Shown here: positions 1 through 9,221 of the stretch, one piece after another
Layout: each line of letters starts with the position of its first letter
How positions within the stretch are numbered: the stretch's first letter is position 1
DNA from: Hofstenia miamia
Taxonomy: Eukaryota; Xenacoelomorpha; Acoela
Assembly (NCBI GenBank): GCA_004352715.1
Contig: SCFE01000060.1
Span: 49,665-74,887 of the forward strand
DNA length: 25,223 nucleotides
Direction: 5' to 3'
Made by a program: the position numbers and the translations under genes
The notes under the pieces: model-generated
The model's input: only the letters and a program-made list of their open reading frames with translations
Databases searched by the model: none
What the model was told of the DNA's origin: nothing

Positions 1-20
1 TATATATATATATATATATA
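1..20. repeat. (TA)n microsatellite at window edge
   Basis: Ten TA dinucleotides run from the first base; the tract probably continues outside the window. Similar TA tracts border several of the repeats further right (3013, 6404, 10613, 12220). Confidence 0.9.
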
Positions 21-41
21 CACTAATATGCCCTTAGAAAA

Positions 42-936
42 GGCGCTCTGTCCGACAGAGCGCCATTTCTAATGAGACAGAGCGCCCAATTTTAATGTAT
101 GGTAAATTTAATCCATTTTCTCTTGTATATGATCAGTGTGGATATTTTATTTAAATTAGCATAGTCATTTCGGATTTTTAATTTTCATTCATGGATTAGT
201 AAATATTTTTTTAAAAATGGCGCTGTGTTTTTAGGTTAAATTTCGAGATTTCTATGAGGATTTTTGGTCGTTCTAGGATATCTCTGATACCAAATTTAGC
301 AATGAATACATTTCAGACCATGACCTACTATATGATGGCCAGGAAATTTTGAATAAAACCTAAATGAGGAGGCCAATGCCTGTACAAGCATTTACTCAAC
401 TATAGCAGGAACTGGTTACTATAGCGCTTAACTTTTAGGAGACCTTTAAATCAACCTTTGATGTAGAATCGAATAAAACAACTCCGGAAAAGTTATCTAA
501 TGTAGTTCTTGTGCTATGGACCACTATTTGTTCGAAATTTTGCAAAATTTATATTTCAGTTAGGGAACCCAATTTTTTTTTAGAAAGTGCAGAAAATATT
601 AATTGATTCACATACTTCTATCGATTACACATTTAATTGTGTAAAAACTTTGGAAATCGAATCAAAACTGACTGAGCTATGGCCTTCCAAGCATGGATTA
701 CATTGGCAAAAAATGCAAAATTTTGAAATTGTTTGAAACTGGCCCATCCAAAATTGAAGATAGGATTACATTACTTAAAAATATATTATAGTACACTTTA
801 ATAGGACAAATGTGGCTCGAAAATTCCGATAAAAAAGCACATTCAGGATCGTGTCAGACCTTTATAAAACAAAAGATTTTTCTACATTAAAATGGGAAAA
901 AAGACATAAATATTTGTATATAGACAGAGCGCCCAA
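42..936. mobile_element. Putative non-autonomous element with inverted GGCGCTCTGTC ends
   Basis: GGCGCTCTGTC at 42-52 is followed after one base by its exact reverse complement (54-64), giving a 23-bp palindrome. The motif GACAGAGCGCC recurs at 76-86 and 923-933, so the outermost copies are inverted relative to each other. A 15-mer, AGACAGAGCGCCCAA, is shared by 75-89 and 922-936. A partial form (GGCGCTGTGT) lies at 219-228. Between the ends the sequence is AT-rich with no convincing ORF. Inverted, internally repeated terminal motifs and no coding capacity resemble a MITE or foldback element, but I see no target duplication and cannot assign a superfamily. The boundaries are inferred. Confidence 0.35.
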
Positions 937-1648
937 ATATAAAAATGAAGATATTTCACTTAAGATAAAGACTTGATTTAAATCAAAAATTATAGATTTG
1001 CTTAAATATACTGCTATATATTGAAATTTTTTAGTTAGAGACAATTATTTTTACATGACTTCGTGGTTTTATATGCTATATTGCTTAAATACATACCGCG
1101 TGCTGAAAATATGCTGAACTATGACAAGTTATCGGTCTATATCGATTATATTTTAAACTTTTTGAGTATTTTATTGTATTTCCTATCGTTTTTGAACCTA
1201 AATTAGTGTTTATTTTGTCCGAGTGTTACACGTGTCGCTATTCTACAAGTTCGCCAATTTTTTGTAAGATTATTTAGGTCTCCCACTGAATAAAAGATCT
1301 TGTTAGAACTAAAATGAAAATTTAATTACACGTTCGTGTGATGACGTAGAACATCATCAATAAATGGAATCATTATATTAGCTTATAAAATTCCTTTGTT
1401 GTTTGTGCAGCTACATTTCAACAATACGTCTGTTTCCTAACCTGCCGTCTGCAACAATTTCATTCTTATAATCGTCAGTCTTCTATCATTGTTTCAGTGT
1501 TCAAAAAGTGTAAATTATTGTCTTTTTTAAGGAAGGCATTTCGTTTAAATGAAAACAATTGAAAAGAGTTTACATTTAAAGAATGTGTACATTAATTTTT
1601 TTTGTTCTTTGTGAAAGGAAAAAAACTTTAGGGGAAATTTTTAAACAG
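937..1648. other. AT-rich stretch without identified gene
   Basis: I see no coding exon or recognisable repeat here. A TATA-like TATAAAA at 1384-1390 lies about 260 bp upstream of the first candidate exon (1649) and could belong to its promoter, but such strings are frequent by chance in this AT-rich sequence. Confidence 0.4.
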
Positions 1649-1711
1649 GATACTATGCCAAAAGGCATGACTCGAGCCCGTGAACAATCGCATTGCCATA
1701 TCTTGCATATT
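1649..1711 (+). CDS. Candidate exon 1 (contains possible start codon)
   Basis: This 63-nt block (21 codons) is open in frame 1, starting after TTTTTAAACAG and ending before GTAAGTAAG, a near-perfect donor. It holds two ATGs; the first, at 1655, has a favourable A at -3. The encoded stretch begins with Met-Pro-Lys-Gly-Met-Thr-Arg and is basic, then His/Cys-rich. Its length is a multiple of three, so it preserves phase into the next block. A short exon with good signals on both sides is unlikely but not impossible by chance. Confidence 0.4.
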
Positions 1712-2939
1712 GTAAGTAAGAAACTTTTAGATTAGATACATGTAGACTGTTGAGCTCCTACTATGAAAAGCAAACAAATCACAGTATAAAAATTTGATTA
1801 TTTTGAAGTCATTATTTTTTAATGCTAGCATAATATTGCTTGATTCTAAATATGAAACAGTAAATCATAACTTTAGCGTTGAAGTTTAACCTAGTAAACT
1901 ATATATAACAGCCAATTATGTTGTTACGTTCTATTCTGTTTGGCAAATATGTGAACATTTTTTGGTCTACACGATTAGTAAATTTCACTGAAAAAGCTAT
2001 TACAATAAGAATATTATATGATAAAAACAATAATCTATCAAAGGAAATGGAATGTCGGGAAACTTTAAATTCAGTTATATCTGGAACTGATTTATTTGCA
2101 TGAAATTTGCTATTAACACTGAGGTTAACCAGAATCCTAAACTAAATGCTGACAATTTTATTGTTGCTTTTATATATATGATCAATTTTATCCCTAAGTT
2201 AATGTAAGATAAAATTTTGATTTCATGCTGATGCCACAATACCATAATCTTTTTTTCATTCTTTTCAGGGATTACAGGATTATGTAAACCAAGACCTTTG
2301 TAAGTTTCAAAAATTTCTGCAATTTTGTGAATCAAGTAACCAAATGAGATCAAATATGTTGAATGATGATATTAGAATCAAATACCAAACTCTGTTGAGA
2401 GACCTAGGTGATTTTGGCTTAAGCACTGGGGTTATTGACTGTATTGTCTTATACTTTAGTGATTGGATATTCCATGTTAATGAGAGCTACAAAGGTATTC
2501 AATACCTTTCCAGTACTTGTAATTTGTAATATATATTTTAGCCTAATTCCTTCAAAAAAATATGCTAATTTACAAGGACCAACCTTGCACCACATTAGAA
2601 TTCTCTAAAATTCAAAGTTGGAGCAATGAAAATCAATGCATCAATGTCTAAAAGGAAATAGCTTGGTATCTTTTCTAGTAAGCTTTCAGATGATATTGTG
2701 GCATCTTCTACTACATTGCTATTGCAAGTGGTGATTGTGAAATGAGATACATGGACTTAATTGCCTCCATATAAATATGTTCTTAATTGTTTCAACAACC
2801 TTTTGGTTTAGATAAGTTATAATATTATATCTGATTTAGAAAATTACATTTACAGGGCTCTACAAGCCTGCAAAATTTCATGGTGATGGCTGCAATATTG
2901 ACTAGCAATAGTAAAAAATCTGTTGTTCAAGAAATTTAG
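1649..2939 (+). CDS. Candidate small multi-exon host gene, unrecognised product
   Basis: Four exon-like blocks can be chained: 1649-1711, 2269-2494, 2690 to about 2727-2730, and 2856-2939. Each starts after an AG acceptor; the first ends at a consensus donor GTAAGTAAG. The reading phase is compatible from block 1 to 2 (phase 0) and 2 to 3 (phase 1). Joining 3 to 4 needs a weak GTG-type donor. Translation could start at ATG 1655, which has A at -3, and would stop at TAG 2937-2939, giving roughly 135-140 residues. The product has no signal peptide, membrane span or motif I recognise; its middle is rich in Leu, Asp, Phe and Cys. It is the only part of the window that reads like a host gene. It could be a fragment of a larger gene or a pseudogene. 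Splice sites are seen; expression and function are unknown. Confidence 0.35.
2269..2494 (+). CDS. Candidate exon 2 (main coding block)
   Basis: A strong pyrimidine tract (CTTTTTTTCATTCTTTTCAG) precedes an open block of 226 nt. Its translation begins Gly-Leu-Gln-Asp-Tyr-Val-Asn-Gln-Asp-Leu and ends ...Phe-His-Val-Asn-Glu-Ser-Tyr-Lys, with the donor GTATTC at 2495. The composition is protein-like: amphipathic helices, balanced charge, Cys and Trp present, few low-complexity runs, unlike the surrounding AT-rich random frames. The frame stays open to TAA at 2527-2529 if the donor is not used. I do not recognise the family. It looks like the middle of an all-helical domain. Confidence 0.45.
2690..2939 (+). 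CDS. Candidate exons 3 and 4 (weak)
   Basis: After AG 2688-2689 the phase continues from the previous block as Asp-Asp-Ile-Val-Ala-Ser-Ser-Thr-Thr-Leu-Leu-Leu-Gln. It can either read on to TGA 2743-2745 or splice at a GTG donor near 2728-2731. A further block after TTTACAG (2856-2939) is open for 27 codons, Gly-Ser-Thr-Ser-Leu-Gln-Asn-Phe-Met through Gln-Glu-Ile, and stops at TAG. Both are short and the intervening donor is poor, so this end of the model is uncertain. Confidence 0.25.
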
Positions 2940-3012
2940 AGGGAGTATAGAAAGCAACTAATGTATCTTAACAAGAACAACATGTATAATTTGTTAGGCA
3001 TACATAGCAAAA

Positions 3013-3061
3013 TACTATATATATATATATATAATATATATATATATAATATATATTATAG
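3013..3061. repeat. Compound TA microsatellite
   Basis: Interrupted TA dinucleotide runs immediately precede the first tandem repeat unit, which begins TGTAGATCAC at 3062. A matching tract follows the end of the second unit at 6404. Confidence 0.85.
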
Positions 3062-4130
3062 TGTAGATCACTCAGGGCCTTTGTTAATTTTTATTCGATT
3101 TTAGGCACTCTCCAATTAATTTGGTGCTATTTAGTTAAGTGATTTTATTAATTTCGAACTTAAGTTTTGAATTTAGTAAGTGTCCCTTTGAGCTTTAGAT
3201 TATGTGTAATTGCTCAGTTAATTCGTGAGGGAAATGAGCTAACTTTTGTAAAAACAGTTAATATTTACCTCTTCTTAAAATAAATAGGGAACTCAATGTA
3301 ATCAAATGTCAATTAAATTTCATTCTCACTGCATAACATTTGCTCTTTATTATTTTTATCATTACTAACCCTTTTTAGCTTTGGTATGAATTTTATAATA
3401 ATGAAATTGTAAGATCTGGCAATAATGTGGGAGGAACTCCACTGTGCCTGGGGTGATAACTCACTCATTGACAGATGTGAGCCCATATTATGGTCACTTT
3501 AGGCTACATATAGGCATAGGCAATAAAAGAACTACTACATCTATCAATCAAACATGCACAAATTATCACACAATGCGAATATACTATGCTATTGGTGAAC
3601 ATGAATACGTGGCAACTACACATTATTTATTACCTTTATTACATTACCTGAGAAGATAAACACTGAGATAAATTGTTTTTATTGAGCTATACATCACATC
3701 TTGGGACATGTTCGTAGTGTAGAATCACTGGGGTGTGATTCTAGCAAACTCAAAGAGAATACAGTTCAAACTATTTCCATTTACAAAATGCTTTCAGCTT
3801 TATATATACAATATTTACAATATGTACAAATATTACAACTACCAGTCACTAACAAGAAAAGCACGAGGTCTGGCCAATAAATAGTAACAACTACCAGCAA
3901 TGCTACATTAGCACCTTTGATTGTAAGGATGGATTCTAAAGACTTGGCTTCAGTGAGATTCTTGTGAATTGGTAGCTACTTTAACCATCTTGGAATTAAT
4001 TTTTCTACAATGAAATTGGTGAACTACTGATCTTCATTTGTTTTGTTAGAGCACTGGTTGTTCTCAGCAATGGTAATCTTCTGCAATTTTCATACTGCTT
4101 GAGCTGCTAGATGCACCCCACAATTCTACA
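3062..4130 (+). repeat. Tandem repeat unit, copy 1 (TGTAGA...TTCTACA bounded)
   Basis: This unit starts TGTAGATCACTCAGGGC and ends ...ACAATTCTACA at 4130, where a second copy starts at once (...TAACTCAGGGCAC). The two copies share long diverged stretches: CTCAGGGC at the start, the CCCTTTTTAG / GGGGTGA(T/C)AAC block around 3368-3460 (copy 2: 4467-4560), and a 3' segment TTAGCACC...TTCTACA (3908-4130; copy 2: 6153-6403). Unit ends are imperfect inverted repeats of TGTAGAATCAC. Copy 1 carries a 190-bp LTR-like insert (3718-3907) absent from copy 2. There is no credible coding sequence; short ORFs here are chance. Confidence 0.6.
3718..3907 (-). repeat. Short solo LTR-like insert (family A, copy 1)
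   Basis: It begins TGTAGAATCAC and ends GCAATGCTACA (TG...CA). The first 27 bases contain a perfect 9-bp inverted repeat (TAGAATCAC / GTGATTCTA). About 190 bp align by eye with 9592-9856, sharing GTGATTCTAGCAAAC, an ATATTTACAATA block, GAAAAGCAC, TCTGGC and AATAA-rich ends. It sits inside tandem unit copy 1 at a place where copy 2 is uninterrupted, so it behaves as an insertion. Orientation is minus by comparison with the Gypsy LTR. A clear target duplication is not visible. Confidence 0.45.
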
Positions 4131-4681
4131 ATAGAGTAACTCAGGGCACCTATTTGATTTTAATTGATTATTATTTGTATTAGTGTTAAATGCTGCATTA
4201 GCTTAGTCTGTGACATCACTATGATGTTTTTCAATATTATTATTTGAGTGCAGTAATTTGAGCTTATAATTATTTGTCCCCTTGATTTAGTTTAATGTGT
4301 GATTGCTCTATAATTTTGTGAGAGAAATTGAAGTGTGTTTGTAAATACCTAACAGGTAATTATTGATGAATTGTTATAAATAACTGAGAAACATATACCA
4401 AATGCACAATAGATTTAGTTTCACTTCAATTGTGTTTGCTTTTTTTAAATTCTTTATTACTCTAACCCTTTTTAGATCTTTGATGGATTACTTTATAATA
4501 ATAATTGCTTAAGTTCCTTTGACAATTTGGGAGTTACTCAGCTGTGTTTGGGGTGACAACACACTCTTTTCCAGTTGGCAGCCAAAATGGTGGTACTGCA
4601 TTAAGTTATGGCCACAGTTAGGAATATGAGAATAACAGCTTTATTTGATTGTTTCTATTCATACATACACTTAATAAATTA

Positions 4682-6032
4682 TGTAGCATCATCCAAAAGG
4701 CAACTAAAGCTGAATAACGTCGAATGATTATTAATTGAAATTAATTGTAAAAATTTAGTTAATGAACTTTAGTTATTTTTGTAAAATGCAACTAAGATTT
4801 AATATTGGTCAAAATAAGAAACTTGTTAGCTGATCAAGGAATAATTGACAAATTAAATTGAGCAAACTAACGCTTACGTATGAACAGCCATATTGGCAGA
4901 CAAATCATTTGAATTTTAAAATCAGCAGGTACTTTTTGTAGAAATTTTATAAATAGCTTTGATTCAACCATAATTTTGATGAACAATAAATTCTTCGGAG
5001 TTTATTTAATTTTCATTTCTACTTTATCTGGTTTGATTATTTAATTAAATGTGCAGCTAGGCAAGTTGTGTTTAGTAGTGGCTGGAATCCATCACGGGAT
5101 CAATTCTAGGGTCTTTGTGCCAGTCACGAAAGTGCACCTATGTTACGGTTAGGAGTTTTTCGATTCTTGCCTAGTCTGACTANNNNNNNNNNNNNNNNNN
5201 NNNNNNNNNNNNNNNNNNNNNNNNNNNNNNNNNNNNNNNNNNNNNNNNNNNNNNNNNNNNNNNNNNNNNNNNNNNNNNNNNNNNNNNNNNNNNNNNNNNN
5301 NNNNNNNNNNNNNNNNNNNNNNNNNNNNNNNNNNNNNNNNNNNNNNNNNNNNNNNNNNNNNNNNNNNNNNNNNNNNNNNNNNNNNNNNNNNNNNNNNNNN
5401 NNNNNNNNNNNNNNNNNNNNNNNNNNNNNNNNNNNNNNNNNNNNNNNNNNNNNNNNNNNNNNNNNNNNNNNNNNNNNNNNNNNNNNNNNNNNNNNNNNNN
5501 NNNNNNNNNNNNNNNNNNNNNNNNNNNNNNNNNNNNNNNNNNNNNNNNNNNNNNNNNNNNNNNNNNNNNNNNNNNNNNNNNNNNNNNNNNNNNNNNNNNN
5601 NNNNNNNNNNNNNNNNNNNNNNNNNNNNNNNNNNNNNNNNNNNNNNNNNNNNNNNNNNNNNNNNNNNNNNNNNNNNNNNNNNNNNNNNNNNNNNNNNNNN
5701 NNNNNNNNNNNNNNNNNNNNNNNNNNNNNNNNNNNNNNNNNNNNNNNNNNNNNNNNNNNNNNNNNNNNNNNNNNNNNNNNNNNNNNNNNNNNNNNNNNNN
5801 NNNNNNNNNNNNNNNNNNNNNNNNNNNNNNNNNAGAACTGAAGAGGAAACATCTGACCACTTCGTCACCTAAACAGTGATAGTTAATACTCAATTACTTA
5901 ATTAACATAACTAGTTAATAAGAGAGAAAAGTCTGATGGTTCAACAAATGGGTAACACCTCACCCGCAGTTTACCAAGCATTCCTTAACAGTAATTAGAC
6001 ACGGCGTAATAAGCTAGGTGGAGGATGTTACA
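4682..6032 (-). mobile_element. LTR-like element R1, inverted copy with ATTA duplication (gap inside)
   Basis: The ends are TGTAGCATC (4682-4690) and GATGTTACA (6024-6032), i.e. TG...CA with 9-bp near-perfect inverted termini. ATTA flanks both sides (4678-4681 and 6033-6036), as expected for a 4-bp target duplication. The reverse complement aligns along most of its known length with 7684-8843 (e.g. CTGATCAAGGA, TGATGAACAATAAATTCTTC, AGTAGTGGCTGGA and TAACATAACTAGTTAA blocks). The size without N is about 700 bp, and 651 bases are unknown. No ORF is visible. The best reading is a solo LTR in minus orientation inserted into tandem unit copy 2; a TIR transposon is the alternative. Confidence 0.55.
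5183..5833. other. Assembly gap (651 N)
   Basis: All bases are N. It lies inside R1. By alignment to the other copy the missing part should resemble the reverse complement of about 7860-8321, roughly 0.45-0.5 kb, so the stated gap length is probably approximate. Long ORFs crossing the Ns are meaningless. Confidence 0.95.
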
Positions 6033-6400
6033 ATTACACTGTGATGTACACAAATGCATGGCAAATACATGTAATTTAATTATTTATTTACATAGGCTGA
6101 GGAAGAACAATTGAGACCTCATTTACTTGACCTAGAAATTAACAACTAGAGACACACAATTAGCACCTTGGCAAGCTTGGATCTATCCATGGATACTGCT
6201 TCAGTGTGATGCCATGTGAATTGGTTGCTGTTGGAGAAGAGTCCTCAGTGGAATATTTCCTGTTACTTAATTGACCTGGTGAACTACCAATGTTCTGCTT
6301 TTCTGTTAGAATGTGGGTCACTCTCAATGATGGTAGCCTTTGCAACCTTCTGATTATCAATTGAATTCCCTAGTACTGCTGGATTAGTCCATGTGATTCT

Positions 6401-6403
<3 letters not shown>

Positions 6404-6439
<36 letters not shown>
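6404..6439. repeat. (TA)n microsatellite
   Basis: An AT/TA dinucleotide tract of about 36 bp directly abuts the end of tandem repeat unit copy 2. Confidence 0.9.
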
Positions 6440-6442
<3 letters not shown>

Positions 6443-7683
6443 CTCAAATTTGAACAACTTACAAATAACTTATATATTTAATTGTTTCATTCTATATTTA
6501 AACTAAAATATTACAGATTATTTATACTGTCTCTTGACTAGAGATCCTGGCTTATTTAAGTATTTGTTCTTAAATTCAAACAAAGAGCATTTACCATTTC
6601 TACTATAAAAATCACTTAATCAGTTTAGTAGATCTTGAGTTACTCATTTCATAAATTGACACTTTCAAGTAAGGAATTCTTGATTATATAATAAACAGCC
6701 AAATTATAATTCTATCTGATTTAGGAGAACAGTTTGATAATTCAAAGAATATAAAGAATAAAATCATTAATTTTTTCACTTGATTAGTTACATATTCACA
6801 CCAAAACAATCACAAAGAATAATAACTGTTAAATATAAAAAGTTTCAAATAGGTTTTGAAAGCAGGCATACTAGCTACTTTATATGCAAAAGGGAATGAT
6901 TGTGCAAGCAAATAAAAACTCCTAATGGAACAAAGGATTAGCTTTGTCTGCAACATCAATTGTGAGGTTGGAAATTTGTTGAACATATTGCCAAACCAAA
7001 ATTTCAATACTATTTCAGCTTGGATCTTTTCTTAATTTAATTAGCAATATAAAAATATGATAGAGTCAATAAAATTGACTCTAAGTTGTATATCTAAACA
7101 CAAAGAAACTATTAAGTAAACTAATATTGGAAAAATGGAAAAACTAAAATACAGCAATCAGATAAAAACAAACAAATTCCAAATAAGTAGTTTTGAAAAA
7201 TACCTAAAAGTTATTTATTTTCTTTCAAGTGGAAAAAAGGTTTAGAATCTAATCACTTAATAAATATTAGTAAATGAAAGATTTTATCAACTGACTGTTC
7301 AGAACTTTTCCTTTTTTGGTATTTTCAATTATTCATACAAAAATTACTCTATTGAAGATGGTTTAGGTGAATTACCTCACATATGAAATACCTTTCACTA
7401 CATTTTATTTGCATCATTACTTATAAATGAGACACTCTTATTACAAATATGATCATTGCTAATTTATATATATTTTAAATTAATTTAATAGTTATTGCAT
7501 TTAATCTAATCTGAAAAAAATTATCCATCAAAAATGTATTACATTTGCTGCATGCTTCATTATTCTATTCTAAGCTCATTATTTGTACCCAGCTCCTTGC
7601 AGGAATGAGCTAAATTATGAAACTTGTTTTGGAAGATTTCAAAAAATGTATGTTTTTTCAAACTGTTTGGATTTAATTGCAAA
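6440..7683. other. AT-rich spacer, no gene seen
   Basis: No exon or known transposon signature is visible. The only notable structure is a tight perfect hairpin at 7061-7083: 10-bp arms TAGAGTCAAT / ATTGACTCTA with a 3-base loop. A weak 7-bp inverted repeat (GCTCATT / AATGAGC) lies at 7574-7610. Confidence 0.5.
7061..7083. repeat. Perfect 10-bp hairpin with AAA loop
   Basis: TAGAGTCAAT (7061-7070) and ATTGACTCTA (7074-7083) are exact reverse complements separated by AAA. No adjacent gene suggests a role. Confidence 0.7.
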
Positions 7684-8843
7684 TGTAACATCCTCTACCA
7701 GGCCTTTAGCACAGTGTATTATTGTTAATAATTATTACTGATTAATGGCAGGTAAGGATTTACTAATTTAATATACTGCTAGATGTTTCCTCTTTGTTTA
7801 ACTAGTTATGTTAACTGAGTATTAATCATCACTGTTTTGGTGACAAAGCCATGCAATGTTCTCTCCTTGACTAACTGTGGGCTACTGCCTGAAGCAGATC
7901 TCCACACAACAGTTCCTCTCCTTCTTTAGCAACTGACCAAGTTCGTTGCACCATCTCAGCTCAATGAACATTAATTATGTGTACCCTACATTAAGTCAGT
8001 GCACGTACTCATGTCAAAGCATTACTGACTTAAACTCAATTTTTGTAAAGTGTTTGCTAGACTGAATAAATAAAGCAACCGGGCATTGACACTAGCTGCA
8101 TGAAGTTAATATCAAACTAGCCATTACTGTAAAATTACTGGCTTTAATAATCAGTTAATATATTGCAGCTTCCTACACTTACATTTAATAACAATACATG
8201 TAAAGTCATTTATTTGGTCGATTATTGTCAAGTCTCCTTATTTTATTAATATAGATATAATCCTAATTGTTGGCTATCCAGCCATTTCGTGAACCTGTTA
8301 TAATGTACATGTAGTGATCTATAGTCAGACTAAGCAAGAATAAAAAAACTCCCTATCCGTAACTTAAGTGTGGTTTTGTGACTGGCACAAGGACCCTTTG
8401 AATTGCTCCTGTGATGGTATCCAGCCACTACTCGACACAACTTGCTTAGCTGAACATTTTAATAAATATCAAACCAGATAAATGATGAAAATAAATTAAA
8501 ATAAACTCTGAAGAATTTATTGTTCATCAAATTCCATTTAAAATCTAAGCTATTTATTTGAAAAATTCTAAGTACCTGCTGATTTCAAATTTTGAATTAA
8601 TCTTCTGCCAACATGGCTGTTCTGATGTAAGCGTAAATTTGCTTGTTACAATTTGTCTAATTTTCCTTGATCAGCCACACTGTATTTCTCATAATGTGCA
8701 ATATTGTAACTTAGTTGCATAATACAAATGAATAAGATATTTAACTAAATTTTTACAATCACTTTTGATCATATTTAATCACTATTAATCTTTCGACGCT
8801 ATTCCCTTTTAGTTTGCAGCTTATTCTTTTGGTTGATGCTACA
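7684..8843 (+). mobile_element. LTR-like element R1, direct copy
   Basis: It begins TGTAACATC and ends GATGCTACA, the same termini as the reverse complement of 4682-6032, and aligns with it at roughly three quarters of positions by eye. Together the two copies make a large inverted repeat with a 1.65-kb spacer. No primer-binding-site-like sequence follows the CA end and no internal retroviral coding region adjoins it, so it looks like a solo LTR. There is no matching target duplication (left CAAA, right TGAT), which suggests age or loss by recombination. Confidence 0.5.
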
Positions 8844-8946
8844 TGATTGTTTTTTTAATATTTTCCAAATGTTCATTATTGTAGACTGCAAGTGATTTTC
8901 TGAAAAGTTGTTAGCCCATCTTTTTATTACTAATGCATTCTTTGTG

Positions 8947-9012
8947 AATTGTTGTGAAGTGGTATCACACTTACCATTTCCTAATGAGAAACATTAGTTC
9001 AATCCCAATCTA
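8947..9012 (+). repeat. tRNA-like SINE head (plus strand)
   Basis: The stretch carries an A-box-like GTGAAGTGGTATCAC (about 8954-8968) and a B box AGTTCAATCCC at 8996-9006, the usual RNA polymerase III promoter spacing. A hairpin TTTC-CTAATGA-GAAA reads like an anticodon arm (loop anticodon AAT). The A-box region resembles tRNA-Val genes (AGTGGTTATCAC). The acceptor stem does not pair well and no 3' CCA-type end or clear T run follows, so this is a tRNA-derived SINE or tRNA relic rather than a working tRNA gene. Confidence 0.45.
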
Positions 9013-9114
9013 TTTGTTATATTTGTTTTCCCTTTGTATTGGATAACAAAATCAAGTATATATAAAACAAAACAGATATTATCAAACAGATATAATCAAT
9101 AGACAATTTTATGA

Positions 9115-9180
9115 ATTGGTGAGATTTGAACACAGATGTTTCCATGCTATAAAAGCAATGGCTGTGCATCTTGCACCACA
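9115..9180 (-). repeat. tRNA-like SINE head (minus strand)
   Basis: On the minus strand the sequence opens TGTGGTGCAAGATGCACAG and has a B-box-like TGTTCAAATCTC (9121-9132) followed by ACCAAT. A possible anticodon arm (CCAT...ATGG) has the loop TTTTATA, whose centre would read a stop codon. That argues for a pseudogene or SINE head. It lies about 100 bp from the plus-strand head in opposite orientation. Confidence 0.4.
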
Positions 9181-9221
9181 AATCTGAAATTGCATATTGT
9201 GATTATATATATATATTTATA

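Larger units (their letters stand above)
4131..6403 (+). repeat. Tandem repeat unit, copy 2, interrupted by LTR-like element
   Basis: This is the second copy of the unit at 3062-4130. It is split by the element at 4682-6032: the left half runs to 4681 and the right half resumes at 6033. The right half continues the copy-1 alignment (ACATGCAC..AAATTA.CACA in copy 1 matches ACATACAC..AAATTA/ACACTG across the insertion). It ends ATGTGATTCTACA at 6401-6403, followed by a TA tract. The minus-strand ORF at 6160-6360 lies in the shared 3' segment and shows no coding evidence. Confidence 0.55.

Noticed and set aside
862-1044. 60-codon minus-strand ORF
   Set aside because: Low-complexity Ile/Leu/Ser-rich chance frame overlapping the end of the putative transposon; no splice or homology signal.
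5124-5893. Long ORFs on both strands across 5183-5833
   Set aside because: They consist almost wholly of N codons; there is no sequence evidence.
6160-6360. 66-codon minus-strand ORF as a gene
   Set aside because: It lies in the repeated 3' segment of the tandem unit; the paralogous stretch 3908-4128 does not keep the frame.
8947-9012. Functional tRNA-Ile(AAU) gene
   Set aside because: Anticodon loop and B box fit, but acceptor stem pairing is poor and the D-arm region resembles tRNA-Val, so a SINE or relic is more likely.
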